Source of the DNA: Paenibacillus phyllosphaerae
Lineage (GTDB): Bacteria > Bacillota > Bacilli > Paenibacillales > Paenibacillaceae
Assembly: GCF_014192105.1 (NCBI RefSeq)
Contig: NZ_JACHXK010000002.1
Span: forward strand, 119,282 to 183,281
Length of the DNA: 64,000 nucleotides
Reading direction: 5' to 3'
Shown here in pieces: positions 8,886 through 19,800 of this stretch. How positions within the stretch are numbered: the first letter of the stretch is position 1; the number at the start of each line of letters is the position of its first letter. The notes below the pieces were generated by a model. The model made no database searches, was not told where the DNA came from, and saw only the letters and a program-made list of their open reading frames with translations. The position numbers and the translations under genes were made by a program.

Positions 8886-10934
8886 ATGTTTATGTTAATT
8901 AGAAGGTTGATTGAAAGGCTGAAAGGCCGCGCGGTTTCCGCTTCGGGATCGAAACGGGCGACGCTAGCGAATCATTCTCGCAAGCTATCGCTTCGGACCA
9001 AGCTGATCGCCACGTTTATTGTTATTTTGCTCGGACCGTCGATTGCCATCAGCCTATTGTCCTACCGCACGGCCAAGGACGAGGTTGCCGATCAGATGAC
9101 GGGCGGGGCGCAGCAGAATGTGCAGCTGCTGAACTCCGTCATTACGCAATATACCTCGGCCGAGGTCGCGAATGTCGACTACTTGGCCTCGCTCATCACG
9201 GAAGAAACGTATACGGGACCGGATCAGACGCTGCAGCGCAAAATATTCGAGCCTTTCTACCGCTCGCATCCGATTCTGTCCAGCATCGAGTTCGGCAATG
9301 AAGACGGCTACTACCGGAATGTGCAAGGTACGCCTTGGGCGCTCGAGGAGGACCTTCGCACCCAGTCCTGGTACGTGGAAGCGAAGGATGCCACGCAAGC
9401 CATTGTGTCTCCGCCGTATGTCTCCGCGATTACGGGCGAGTTCGTCATCGGGATCGCCAAGGCCGTCGCGGACGGGAACGGCGTTATCCGCACCGAAGTG
9501 AAAATTAGCGATCTGATCAGCCTCGCGGATTCGTTGCACATCGGGAAGTCGGGATATGCCCTCATTGTCGACACTGAGCAGCGGATCGTGTTCGATCCTT
9601 CCCGACAGGCAGGGGAGCTTGCGGAAGGGGAATGGGTACGGCAGATGTTCGAACAGGAATCGGGCCAACTCGATTACAGCACGGACGGTGACGAACAGGT
9701 GCTTGCCTTCGCGACGAATCCGATTACCGGCTGGAAGATAAGCGGGACGATGTTCCGGTCGGAGATAGCGGAGGAAGCACGGCCGATTCTGAACCAGACG
9801 ATGCTCGTGGTGGCTATAGCGCTCGTGATTGCGGCTGCGCTAATCTTCTTTATTTTACGCGGCATGTTCCGGTCGTTGCGGGTGATGATCAAGACGGCGG
9901 ATACGATTGCGGGCGGGGAGTTGGCAGCGCGGATACCGATGTCCGGCGGCGATGAGCTGGGACTGCTAAGCGCTAGCTTCAACCGGATGGCCGATAACAT
10001 CCATTACACGATCAGCAGCATGAACGAGGCTTCCATCTCCTTGGCGTCCTCTTCGCAAGAACTGAGCGCGAGCGCTGAGCAGGCGGCCAAGGCGACCGAG
10101 CATATCGCAGCCTCCGCGACAGGCATCTACGAAGGTGCGGACCAGCAGGAGAAGCTGCTGGGCGGCAGCCGCAGCGAGATTGAGGCAATAGCCGGACGCA
10201 TGGGGCGCATCGGGGACTTCGTCGCCCAGCTGGAAGCGCTGACCGCCGAGGCGGAGGCGACATCCCGGACGGGCAGCGGCAACGTGCACGACGTCGTGGA
10301 GCAGATGGGCATCATCCATGATAATGCCCGGCAGCAATCCGGCATCATGGGCCAGCTGTTCAAGCAATCCGGCGAGATTGAACAAATCGTTAAAGTGATT
10401 CAGGAGATTGCCGCGCAGACCAATCTGCTTGCCTTGAATGCCAGCATCGAAGCTGCGCGCGCAGGAGAGCACGGGCGGGGATTCGCCGTTGTAGCTGCCG
10501 AGATCCGCAAGCTTGCCGAGCAGACGTCACGGTCGACGGGATCGATCAAGCAGATCATTGGCCAAATCCAATCGAGTACTTCCCACGCCGTATCCTCGGT
10601 AGACCGTACGATGGGCGAGATCGATAAAGGAATAGCGGTCGTCCGGCAGACGGACCGCCATTTCAGCGAAATTCTGCAGGCGATCGAGCCGCTCGCCGCG
10701 ATGAGCGTAACGCTGCGGGATTATACCTCGGAGATTGCCGCGCAGACGGAGCGGATGCAGGCTTCGATCAGCAGCGTCATCCATATCGCCTCCGAGAATG
10801 CAAGCGGAACCGAGCTCGTCGCCGCTTCGGTGGAGGAGCAGCTGGCTTCGATGGAACAAATATCCGCTTCCGCTGCTTATCTATCCAAGACGAGCGAAGA
10901 GCTCGCGAAGCTCGTCGAGACCTTCAAGCTGTAA
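8886..10934 (+). CDS. Methyl-accepting chemotaxis protein (extracellular Cache-type sensor, HAMP, MCP signalling domain)
   Basis: Membrane chemoreceptor of 682 aa. It has a basic N-terminus, TM1 (about 38-58), a large extracellular double-Cache-like sensor (about 60-295), TM2 (about 302-325), HAMP (about 326-380) and a long cytoplasmic coiled coil. The signalling tip is recognised from [22 protein letters not shown], the segment that contacts CheA/CheW. The ligand cannot be read from sequence. GGGGG lies 6 bases before ATG 8886, and a second in-frame ATG is at 8892. No che genes are nearby, so this is an orphan receptor. Its stop codon lies only 3 bp from the convergent protease gene. A candidate cre upstream suggests it may be tuned to carbon status. 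Confidence 0.93.
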   Translation: MFMLIRRLIERLKGRAVSASGSKRATLANHSRKLSLRTKLIATFIVILLGPSIAISLLSYRTAKDEVADQMTGGAQQNVQLLNSVITQYTSAEVANVDYLASLITEETYTGPDQTLQRKIFEPFYRSHPILSSIEFGNEDGYYRNVQGTPWALEEDLRTQSWYVEAKDATQAIVSPPYVSAITGEFVIGIAKAVADGNGVIRTEVKISDLISLADSLHIGKSGYALIVDTEQRIVFDPSRQAGELAEGEWVRQMFEQESGQLDYSTDGDEQVLAFATNPITGWKISGTMFRSEIAEEARPILNQTMLVVAIALVIAAALIFFILRGMFRSLRVMIKTADTIAGGELAARIPMSGGDELGLLSASFNRMADNIHYTISSMNEASISLASSSQELSASAEQAAKATEHIAASATGIYEGADQQEKLLGGSRSEIEAIAGRMGRIGDFVAQLEALTAEAEATSRTGSGNVHDVVEQMGIIHDNARQQSGIMGQLFKQSGEIEQIVKVIQEIAAQTNLLALNASIEAARAGEHGRGFAVVAAEIRKLAEQTSRSTGSIKQIIGQIQSSTSHAVSSVDRTMGEIDKGIAVVRQTDRHFSEILQAIEPLAAMSVTLRDYTSEIAAQTERMQASISSVIHIASENASGTELVAASVEEQLASMEQISASAAYLSKTSEELAKLVETFKL

Positions 10935-10937
10935 GGC

Positions 10938-11873
10938 TTAAGGCGCAATCAGATTCAAGCTGCCGTTGCCCTGGGCGCTGGCAGGGGCCCCGATGCTCTC
11001 GGTGCAGGAGACTAACAATTGGAACAGCTGCGGTTCGGTTAGCGCCGTTCCCGTCGTTGTCTCGAAGAGCTGGATCAGCAGAGCGGCGGCAGCGGATACG
11101 TGCGGCACAGCCATGCTGGTACCGGACATGTAAGCATATTGTCCGCGCGGATAGGTTGAGAGAATGCCGACGCCAGGTGCGATCAGATCCACCTGGCTAT
11201 TCGTGTTGGAGAAGGCAGCTACCGTACCGCTGCTCATATCATAGGCTCCGACTTCCACAACCTCGGGATAAGCCCCGGGGTATTCAATCTCCGGTGTAAA
11301 GGCGTTGCCGTCTCCGCTGTTGCCGGAAGCGCATACGACAAGCACGCCGCAGTTGACGACGGCATTGACGATCGCGGCTTGCAGGTTAGGGTCGTTGCCG
11401 GGCCCGCCGAGGGACAGGGAGATGATGCGCACGCGCTCGCCGTGTGGGCCGCGCCAGCCGACAGCGCTGTTGATGGCGTTGACCAGATGGGCGGATTCGC
11501 CCTCGCCGCTGGCATTCAGCACTTTAATGACCAGCAGTTTCGCCTGCGGGGCAGCGCCTGCAACGCCGCTTCCATTCAATAACGCCGCGATGGTGCCGCA
11601 CACATGCGTGCCGTGGCCGTGCAGATCCGTCAGATCGTTCGGCCCACCCTCAAGCGTATAGTTCCAACCGGCGATGATCTGCCCGGCCAAGTCGGGATGG
11701 AGGACATCGCAGCCCGTATCCAGCACAGCGATCACCTCGCCGCTGCCCTGATAGCCTTCGGTCCATATTTCCGGCGCATGGATATGGAAGACGCCCGGCG
11801 GGATTTCGCTGTAGGCAGCGGCATAGGTGTCGTATAGAGCGGTTAATTCATACGGAACCAATCGCATTCTCAT
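10938..11873 (-). CDS. Intracellular subtilisin-like serine protease (ISP type)
   Basis: Cytoplasmic S8 protease of 311 aa with no signal peptide. The short N-terminal extension carries LVPYE, resembling the LIPY inhibitory propeptide motif of intracellular subtilisins, and is followed by the IHAPEIW start of the mature domain. The triad is Asp52 (AVLDTGC), His87 (GHGTHV) and Ser253 (SGTSMAVPH). ISPs are major cytosolic proteases of stationary-phase and sporulating Bacillales. ATG 11873 has AAGGAGG at 11884-11890; a second ATG lies two codons inside. The gene converges on the chemoreceptor gene with a 3-bp gap and no separate terminator. Confidence 0.92.
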   Translation of the reverse strand: MRMRLVPYELTALYDTYAAAYSEIPPGVFHIHAPEIWTEGYQGSGEVIAVLDTGCDVLHPDLAGQIIAGWNYTLEGGPNDLTDLHGHGTHVCGTIAALLNGSGVAGAAPQAKLLVIKVLNASGEGESAHLVNAINSAVGWRGPHGERVRIISLSLGGPGNDPNLQAAIVNAVVNCGVLVVCASGNSGDGNAFTPEIEYPGAYPEVVEVGAYDMSSGTVAAFSNTNSQVDLIAPGVGILSTYPRGQYAYMSGTSMAVPHVSAAAALLIQLFETTTGTALTEPQLFQLLVSCTESIGAPASAQGNGSLNLIAP

Positions 11874-12000
11874 TCACCGCATTCCTCCTTTAGTATTCTA
11901 ACTCTGTTTCACTCTATGAAAATCGATGATGAAACTATTGGACAATCGCAAAAGTCGGGCTCCCGCGGCAAGGAAAGAGTAGACACAGCCATCCATACTA

Positions 12001-12049
12001 GAATAGCTCGCCTGACGCTCCGTGGATCGGAGCATCAGGCGAGCTATTC
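12001..12049 (-). terminator. Long hairpin between the sortase and intracellular protease genes
   Basis: 21-bp inverted repeat with one mismatch (arms 12001-12021 and 12029-12049, 7-base loop) starting 8 bp after the sortase stop. The T-tract is weak. It probably ends the sortase transcript. Confidence 0.6.
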
Positions 12050-12056
12050 GGCGTTC

Positions 12057-12758
12057 TTATAAAGCCGCGGCCTTCGAGTCGTCTGGAACGAGCTTGCCTT
12101 TCACGATAAGGCGGTGCGTCGGATTTTTCATCGGATGGCAGGTAATGAGCGTAATTTCGCTGTCCTTCCCGTTACTTTCGAGGATGTCTACCTGCGTAGG
12201 ACGAACGACTTGTTTGGACGTGACGATATACGTGTAAGTTTTACTATCCGTTATGCTCACCTGGATCGTATCCCCGATCTCCACTTCGTCGAGCCGGTTG
12301 AAGTTCTTGCCATAGGTCCGGTTGCGGTGGCCGGCAATCGCATAATTGCCGATCTCGCCTGGCTTGCCGGTATGCTTCATGCTTGCGACCGACAGCTTCA
12401 GGTGAGCGGGCGTTGCGTCGGTCAGAATCGGCAGCTTGAGCTCGATTTTATCGATCGTCAGCACCCCTTCAACAGGTTCGCCGTTCATCGGCTTGGCCAG
12501 CGTGCCGGCCGCAGGCGGTTCATCTTGTGCATCGGGGGAGGCATTCGAATCGGCGACAGGCGTCGGCGTTGTTGTATTTGTCGTAGCAGGAGGTGACTCA
12601 ATAGGCTCTGAAGGCGCGTCCAACAGCTGGAGGTTCTGCTCCCATGCAGCCAGAATTTGCTCCTGTTTGTAGCTTTCATAGCGGTCGTTAATCGTCGGAT
12701 AGAGGAAGATGGCCAGACCTGCCAATATACATAGGAAGGGCAACATACGTTTCCACAT
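12057..12758 (-). CDS. Class D sortase
   Basis: Membrane-anchored transpeptidase of 233 aa that would attach LPXTG-type proteins to peptidoglycan. It has one N-terminal TM segment (about 5-21), a Ser/Thr/Pro-rich stalk and the sortase beta-barrel. Catalytic residues are His144 (IAGHRNRTYGKNF), Cys207 (LITCHP) and Arg216 (THRLIV). The AGHRN..G..F spacing is typical of class D. ATG 12758 places the TM at the very N-terminus; a TTG at 12818 would add 20 residues. The gene is divergent from the adjacent LPKTG protein (start 12929), the obvious substrate candidate. Confidence 0.9.
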   Translation of the reverse strand: MWKRMLPFLCILAGLAIFLYPTINDRYESYKQEQILAAWEQNLQLLDAPSEPIESPPATTNTTTPTPVADSNASPDAQDEPPAAGTLAKPMNGEPVEGVLTIDKIELKLPILTDATPAHLKLSVASMKHTGKPGEIGNYAIAGHRNRTYGKNFNRLDEVEIGDTIQVSITDSKTYTYIVTSKQVVRPTQVDILESNGKDSEITLITCHPMKNPTHRLIVKGKLVPDDSKAAAL

Positions 12759-12928
12759 AAGGCGTTTTTCCCTGCTTTCTTCATGAATTATGGATAGATT
12801 TGGTTGTCGGACTGGCAAAAATACGATAAACTCAAAGGTGAGACTCTCTAAAGCTTACCGGATTGATAGAGGAATGGGAAGGGAATACCGACCAGGATAA
12901 GCCACATCTATAGAAGGGGTGCTACATT

Positions 12929-15900
12929 TTGTCGCAAAAGAATACGTACTTGAAGATGTTTAATTTGGTTATGGCGCTCATGATTACGCTGCAGCTTGCA
13001 AGCGGAGTAGCCCAGCTGAACGTGGCGAGCGCTGCCGCAATCGGCGACAATATCATCACTGGGGTGAAGCTCACCGGACCGGATGATAAGCCGATCGAAG
13101 ACGGCGGTATCTATGAACAAGGATCTGAAGTGACCATCGACTATACATGGGCGCTTCCGAACGGCCACGGCTATGCCGCAGGAGACACCTTTACCTTCAG
13201 CATACCGGACCAATTTCTTCTTTTTAACGATATAACCGGGGATCTGAAACTTAGCGGCGACGAATCGGTCGGGACGTTCTCCGTTACCAAGGCGGACCAT
13301 AAGGTTGTCCTGACGTTCAACGATTACATAACCTCCCACGATAACGTGCAGGGCACGATTCATCTGGCGACGGAATTCGATACCAAAGTCATTACAGGCA
13401 GCACGACGCAAACGATCGTCTTTCCTGTTGACGGCGGCAATGCTACCTATACGCTGAACTTCAAGCCCACAGTGCCTTCGACGATTGCGAAGAGCGGTAC
13501 GCCTGAAGGTTTCAATGCGGAGAAGATTAACTGGACCATCGATGTGAACAAGAAGCTGGAGCAAGTGGAGAACGCGGTTGTGACCGACGCCATTCCGGCG
13601 GGGCTCTCGCTCGACGCTTCGAGCATTGCGGTCTATCGCCTAGACGTCAATCTCGACGGCTCCGTGACGGAGGGCGCATTAGTCGATGCCAATGAATACA
13701 CGACTACGCTCGCTGCCGATATTCTGACGCTCAATTTCCTGAATAACCTTACGTCTGCTTACCGGATCAAATATGTAACCGACATTACAGACGTGACCAA
13801 GAATTCGTTCAAGAACGCTGCCAAGTTCGTGGGCAAGGGCGGTAAGCCGTCCGCAGAAGCGTCCGCGACGGTGGCGGTCAATTACGGCAAAATGCTCGAG
13901 AAGCCGAAGCCGGCTTACGACGCAGCCAGCCAGACGGTCAGCTGGAAGGTCAAATTCAATTACCGGGAGCAGCGGATCACTGCGGCCGAAGCGCTGCTGA
14001 CGGACAGATGGAACAATTCGCAGGAGCTGGTCGCGGCTTCCTTCAAGGTTTATCCGGTTACACTGGACGCTGCCGGCACCGAGACTAAAGGGGCTGCGCT
14101 TGACGCAGCGCAATATACGCTGACGGACGCCTCCGATGCGGATCGCAACGGATTCGTACTGAAGTTCAATAATGATGTCGATTCGGCCTACGTCATTGAA
14201 TATGATACCCGAGCGACGGAGCGGGTAGATGCCGATGAGAAGGTGACCAATACCGTAACTTGGCTGACGGAGACGGCATCGGCTTTTGCCGATATTCGCC
14301 AATTGATCCTGCAGAAGGCGATCGCTAGCGTAGACTATGCGAGCCAGATTGTGACATGGACGGTCACGGTGAATGCCGACAGCCACGCCATGGACAATGT
14401 CGTTCTTACCGATACGTTCGCCAAGGGCGGACTTAAGCTTGATCCAAGCTCGCTCACGGTAGATCCGGCAGTGCCTTACGAGCTGGACGCAACGGTAACG
14501 GATACGCAAGGATTCAAGCTGACGTTCAAGGACCCCCTCACAGGTCCTGTAACGATCCGCTACGCGACCTCGTACGATAACGAGTGGCTTACCGAGGATT
14601 GGTTGTCGACCGACGCGAAATTCCCGAACCATGCCCAGGTAGACTGGACGGTTGGCGCGGATGCGCACAAGGTTGAAGTGACGCGTACATTCGATCCGAA
14701 TGCGCAGACGAAGAACAACGGATACAAGTCCGGCTCCTACAATGCGACCACGAAGCAGCTGTCATGGACAGTGGGGGTGAACTATAACCGCGATACGCTG
14801 GCGCAGGCAGTCATTCAAGATACGCTGCTAAGCGGGCAGACTTTGGTACCAGGCTCCGTTAAAGTATACGAGATGGTCATTCCGGCTGGCGGTTCGCCAA
14901 GCAAGGGAGCTGAAGTGGATAGCGCCAGCTACACGGTTACGGATGCAGCCGGCGAACTGCGGGTTGCTTTCTCGGCACCGATCGATGAAGCGTATATCTT
15001 AGAATTCAGCACCGAGCTTAAGGATGTGCTTATTGACGCTTCCGTCACCAACACGGCTGTTCTGTGGGATGGCGCCGAGCAGGCGTCCAAGTCGCTGACG
15101 GCGACGGTAACGATCCCGCATGGCGGGGAGTATGTCACGAAGTCAGGCGCGCAGGATGGCGATAAGGTGAAGTGGTCGATCGCGATTAACCGTGGACAAT
15201 CGACCGTCCATGATGCGGTCATTACCGATACGGCAAGCGCGAATCAGCGTCTGATCGCAAGTTCCTTCCATGTCTATGCGACGACGGTTGCCAATAATGG
15301 CGATGTAACCAAGGCCGCCGAGCTGGTGAAGGACACGGATTATTCGGTTGCCATAACGACGAATGCTGATGGCACGCAGACTTTCGTAGTCACGTTCCTA
15401 TCGAATGGTAAAGTCATTAAGAGCGCCTATGTGTTGGAATATCAGTCGCTTATCGTGGCCGAGAACGGAGAGGCTATCTCGAACGACGTGCAGTTCAGCG
15501 GCAACAATAAAGTGGAAGTGACGAAGGATACGAGCGAAGAGGTCATCGTCGGCGTCTCCGGCGGCTCGGGTACGGGAAGCGGCGTGCGCAGCACATTGAA
15601 CGTCACGAAGACGGACGAGAAGGATGCAACAGAAGTGCTGAGCGGGGCGACCTTCGAGCTGTATCGCGTGTTCGGCGCAGACCGCATTCTGATCAATACG
15701 ATTACGACTGGCGCGGACGGCAAGGCGGTCTTCACGAAGCTGCTGGCCGGCGACTACGTACTGATCGAGACCGTTGCCCCGGAAGGCTACAAGCTAGATA
15801 AGACGGAGCATCCGGTGGCGGTGGGGGCTTCTGCGACCGTGACTCTCGGCATTACGAATGAGAAGAAATCAACAGGATCGAACTATCCTTATCCGACCGA

Positions 15901-16324
15901 TCCGACGGATCCGGAGCCGACAGACCCTACTGATCCGACTACTCCAATAGAGCCGACAGACCCAACAGAGCCAACGGAGCCAACCGATCCGGTGACAGAG
16001 CCCGGGGAGCCGTCGGACCCAACGGAGCCGACTGATCCTGTAGGTCCGACGAACCCAGAGCCGACAAATCCTACTCCAACGACACCTCAACCAGGAACGG
16101 ATGGATCGGTCGATCAGGGCGGCGGCAATGAAGGGAACACGGGCAGCGAAGATGGAAGCGGCAACGGAACCGAAACGGGCGGATCGATCGATGAAGGATT
16201 CGGCGGAACGCTGCCGAAGACCGGCGACGGAAGCCACCTTCCGGTTCAACTGACGGGCTTGGCCTTTATCGTACTTGGATTTTTACTATTCAGATCTCGT
16301 TTCTACCGTAGCATCAACAAATAA
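12929..16324 (+). CDS. LPKTG cell-wall-anchored adhesin with repeated Ig-like/collagen-binding-type domains and a Cna-B domain
   Basis: Surface protein of 1131 aa starting at TTG 12929 (GAAGGGG at 12913-12919). It has a signal peptide (residues 1-37), an N-terminal adhesin-like domain (about 38-185) and about five related modules of roughly 130-140 aa. These repeat the pattern GxxxxxxxKxxWTVxVN...DTxxxG...SSxxVY. A Cna-B/SpaA domain follows (about 888-975), with VTKTD and ETVAPEGY, the Lys and Glu expected to form an isopeptide bond. Then come a Thr-Asp-Pro repeat wall spanner, LPKTG at 1095-1099, a TM helix and a basic tail ending RSINK. The divergent class D sortase is its likely anchoring enzyme. 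The host ligand is unknown. Confidence 0.9.
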   Translation: MSQKNTYLKMFNLVMALMITLQLASGVAQLNVASAAAIGDNIITGVKLTGPDDKPIEDGGIYEQGSEVTIDYTWALPNGHGYAAGDTFTFSIPDQFLLFNDITGDLKLSGDESVGTFSVTKADHKVVLTFNDYITSHDNVQGTIHLATEFDTKVITGSTTQTIVFPVDGGNATYTLNFKPTVPSTIAKSGTPEGFNAEKINWTIDVNKKLEQVENAVVTDAIPAGLSLDASSIAVYRLDVNLDGSVTEGALVDANEYTTTLAADILTLNFLNNLTSAYRIKYVTDITDVTKNSFKNAAKFVGKGGKPSAEASATVAVNYGKMLEKPKPAYDAASQTVSWKVKFNYREQRITAAEALLTDRWNNSQELVAASFKVYPVTLDAAGTETKGAALDAAQYTLTDASDADRNGFVLKFNNDVDSAYVIEYDTRATERVDADEKVTNTVTWLTETASAFADIRQLILQKAIASVDYASQIVTWTVTVNADSHAMDNVVLTDTFAKGGLKLDPSSLTVDPAVPYELDATVTDTQGFKLTFKDPLTGPVTIRYATSYDNEWLTEDWLSTDAKFPNHAQVDWTVGADAHKVEVTRTFDPNAQTKNNGYKSGSYNATTKQLSWTVGVNYNRDTLAQAVIQDTLLSGQTLVPGSVKVYEMVIPAGGSPSKGAEVDSASYTVTDAAGELRVAFSAPIDEAYILEFSTELKDVLIDASVTNTAVLWDGAEQASKSLTATVTIPHGGEYVTKSGAQDGDKVKWSIAINRGQSTVHDAVITDTASANQRLIASSFHVYATTVANNGDVTKAAELVKDTDYSVAITTNADGTQTFVVTFLSNGKVIKSAYVLEYQSLIVAENGEAISNDVQFSGNNKVEVTKDTSEEVIVGVSGGSGTGSGVRSTLNVTKTDEKDATEVLSGATFELYRVFGADRILINTITTGADGKAVFTKLLAGDYVLIETVAPEGYKLDKTEHPVAVGASATVTLGITNEKKSTGSNYPYPTDPTDPEPTDPTDPTTPIEPTDPTEPTEPTDPVTEPGEPSDPTEPTDPVGPTNPEPTNPTPTTPQPGTDGSVDQGGGNEGNTGSEDGSGNGTETGGSIDEGFGGTLPKTGDGSHLPVQLTGLAFIVLGFLLFRSRFYRSINK

Positions 16325-16332
16325 ATCGTATG

Positions 16333-16367
16333 GAATGAGTCAACGGAGACGTTGGCTCATTCTTTTT
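16333..16367 (+). terminator. Terminator of the LPKTG adhesin gene
   Basis: 13-bp stem GAATGAGTCAACG / CGTTGGCTCATTC (one G-T pair) with a GAGA tetraloop, then TTTTT. Confidence 0.9.
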
Positions 16368-16378
16368 GTCGATGCTAG

Positions 16379-16605
16379 ACAAGGTATATTGCCCAGGAAA
16401 TGGCGACCGAGGAAGAGGAAGTCGTACATGACGGCGATACGCGCGCTTCGATCGGCGACCTTGCGATTGCTGCAACCGCTTATGGCTGACTTCGGCGGAT
16501 CCGCAATGGAATCAATACAAGCAAGCCGATATGAACGACGACGGCGTCATCGATATTATCGATTTGACTGTCATCGCCAAGCGTATCCTGGACACTGAAG
16601 TTTAA
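16379..16605 (+). pseudogene. Frameshifted relic of a type I dockerin domain
   Basis: One frame opens at 16379 and encodes an EF-hand-like half, DGDTRASIGDLAIAATAYG, ending at TGA after the Gly. A second frame continues immediately with TSADPQWNQYKQADMNDDG and then VIDIIDLTVIAKRIL to TAA 16603-16605. Together they make the two calcium-loop halves of a dockerin separated by a frameshift. A terminator sits just downstream, as expected at the 3' end of a former gene. The second half resembles the dockerin at 28200-28457. No upstream catalytic portion survives. Confidence 0.75.
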
Positions 16606-16622
16606 GCGTAAACCTGTGATAA

Positions 16623-16665
16623 GGGCAGCTCCTAAGCGAGATTCGCGAAGGGAGCTGCCCGTTTG
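16623..16665 (+). terminator. Hairpin after the dockerin relic
   Basis: 10-bp stem GGGCAGCTCC / GGAGCTGCCC with a 17-base loop, then GTTTGT. Probably the terminator of the lost dockerin gene. Confidence 0.65.
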
Positions 16666-16812
16666 TCTATTTTGCGCCAATCCGCTGAATGTTGGTTGAA
16701 AACTCGCTGAACCCTGGCTGAATGTTGCCGATTTGCTCTACATCGTTTATTCGATCTCGCCGAACATAGTGGGGAAGCAGCCATTCATGCGGTTACGAAA
16801 GGGGAAAGCAAC

Positions 16813-19800
16813 TTGGAGCAAATAAAGCAAAGGCAATTGCGGAACATCCTGCTCGCATTTGTCATTCTGATGTGGGGAACGATCGGTACGAATCCGGTCC
16901 TGGCCGCTACGTCGTCAGAGGATCTGTCGAAGCTGGTGTTGTCTTCGAACGAGCTTACGCTAGCGATTGGAGATTCGGCCGCGATTAGCGCTTACGGTAT
17001 CTACGAGGATGGCACGAGTGAAGACTTGACATATTATGCGGATTGGAAAAGCGAAGACGGGTCGATCGCCTCGGTCTACAACGGGACGATAACGGCTAAG
17101 GCGGAGGGAAAGGCCACGCTTATCGCCAGCTACGGCAGCTACGCCCAGACGATCCAGGTCGAAGTGACGAAGAAAGTGAAGGCGCTGACGAAGGACAAGC
17201 AGACGCTGGAGCTGCGCAAGGGGACGACGGCTTCGATCGGGCTGACGGCGACCTACACGGATAACACGACGGAGTCCGTGGCGGCCAAAGCGGATTGGAG
17301 TTCAACGGATGAATCTATTGCAACGGTGCTCAATGGCACAGTGACCGGGGTGGCGGCCGGAACGGTAACGATTACCGGCACCTACGGCGGCAAGACGGTG
17401 ACCGTCACCGCGAATGTCGAGGTAGCCAAACGTCTTGATGCGAGCCAGACTTCGGTCTCGCTGCTGCAGAATGAATCGCAGACGATAACCCTTACGGCCA
17501 CTTATGCCGATGGCACCACCAAAGAAGTAACGTCGGATGCGGTATGGTCTTCCAGCAATGAGGCCGTAGCGGACGTGCTCAGCGGCACCATCAAGGGCTA
17601 TAGTGCCGGAACGGCGACGATCACAGCTCAATACGGCACCAAGACGGTGACGATTGCCGTTGATGTGGACAAGACGCAGAAGCTGACCGTCGATGAGCAG
17701 AATGTGTTCCTGCGCGTGGACAAGACGCAGCAGTTGACCGTAACGGCGGTCTATCCGTCCGGAACGGCAGCGGATGTAACGGAAAGCGCCGTATGGAGCT
17801 CCAGCAATGAAGCGGTCGCGTATGTGAGCAAGGGATTGATTACGGGGATTGCTTCGGGTACAGCGACAATTACGGCCAAGTACGGGACGAAGACCGTCCA
17901 AGTGACCGTGAACGTCGAAATCGTCAATCTGCTGGAGGCCAGCAGCGAGGAAGTAACGCTCAGCGCAGGCGGCACGGGCAAAGTGACCGTGAAGGCTACA
18001 TACATTGAAGGCACGACGGAAGACGTGACGAGCAAGGCGGTCTGGACATCGACCGATAGTACGGTTGCGTTTGCGGCCAAGGGGACGATTACGGCATACA
18101 AAATGGGGACAGCGCAAATTACCGGCACCTACGGCGGCAAGTCGGTGGCCATAAGCGTCAGCGTCGATGTGCCTTCCAAGGTGTCTACCTCCTCCAAGGA
18201 AATCAACATTCAGAAGGATGAGGTTTATTATGCGGATCTGATCGCAAGTTACGCCGATGAGAGCGAGAAGGTCATGACGGAGAAAGCGACCTGGACTTCG
18301 GACGATACTTCGGTCGTAACCGTGAATAAAGGCGTGCTCACCGGGGTTGCCTACGGCACGGCAACGGTAACGGCTGCTTACGGCGGCAAGAGCGTCGCGC
18401 TTACGGTACATGTCGAGAATGTAAGAAGAATCGAGGCCAGCTCCACGGACGTCGCGTTGTTCATCGATGAGAGCGAGACGATCCAGCTCATGGCTACGTT
18501 AACGGACGGCACCGTTAAGGATGTCGCGCAGGAGGCTGTTTGGTCATCGACCAATGAGCAGGTCGCTTATGCCGCCAAGGGCGTCATTACCGGTTATACT
18601 TCGGGCACGGCGACGGTAACGGCTGCTTACGCGAACCAGAAGGTCACGATCTACGTATCGGTTGACCAGACGAAGAAGCTGAAGGCTAGCGAGACGAGCC
18701 TGTTCCTGGACACCGATGAGACGTTCCGCGCGACGGTGACGGCTATGTATCCCGATGGCACGACGGCCGATGTTACGAGTCAAGCCGTATGGAGTACCAG
18801 CAATGGGGCAATTGCCACCGTCTATCAAGGACTGATTACGGCGGAAGCGCCGGGAACGGCATCGATCACGGCAACATACAGCAACAAATCGGTCACCATT
18901 ACGGTGGACGTCGATGTTGCCCGCCATCTGGATCCAAGCGACGACCAGCTGGATTTGCGCGCAGGCAGCCAACATACGCTGACGGTCATCGCAACCTTTG
19001 CAGACGGATCGCAGGAGGATGTAACGAGCAAGGCGGAGTGGAGCTCGGATAACGAAGAAGTGGCCTATGTGGCCAAAGGCAGCGTGGCCGCCTACGCGAT
19101 GGGCGAAGCCGTCCTGACCGCCTCATATGGCGGAGCGACGGTCGATATTCCGGTAACGGTTGATCTGCCTGTCAAAATACGCGCATCGGAAGAAGAGCTT
19201 CATCTCGATGTGAAAGAAGAAGCCGAACTGCTCATCTACGCCCGCTATTCGGATAACTCCGAAGCCGATATTACCGGCAAAGTGGAGTGGAGCGTTAAGG
19301 ACGACGGTATTGCCGAAGTCATCAATGGCACGATTACCGGTATAGCGACAGGCTCCACGACGGTAACGGCGCAGTATGGAGAGAAGTCCGTTACGATCCC
19401 CGTCAAGGTCGGATTATCGGCAAGTTTGGAAGCCAACGTACCGCTTGTGACAATGGGCGTATCCGATACGTACCAGCTGGTCATTACGGCCGTAGATGAG
19501 GATGGCAACGAGACGAACGTAACCGATAAGGCCGTATGGAAATCGAGCAAGGCGGCAGTTGCCGGCGTGAAAAAAGGGTTAGTCACCGCCTACAGCAAAG
19601 GCAAGGCCAACATCACCGCTACTTATGGCGGGCAATCCGTGGTCGTTGCGGTAGAAGTGGATCAGGTCGCGCGGATCGAGGCGTCGATTACGAGTGCTTC
19701 CCTGAAATCCGGAGGCTCGGTGAAAGCGACCGTAACGGTCGTCTACAGTGACGGCAACAAGAAGGACGTGACCGCGCTTGCGGAGTGGAAGACCAGCAGC

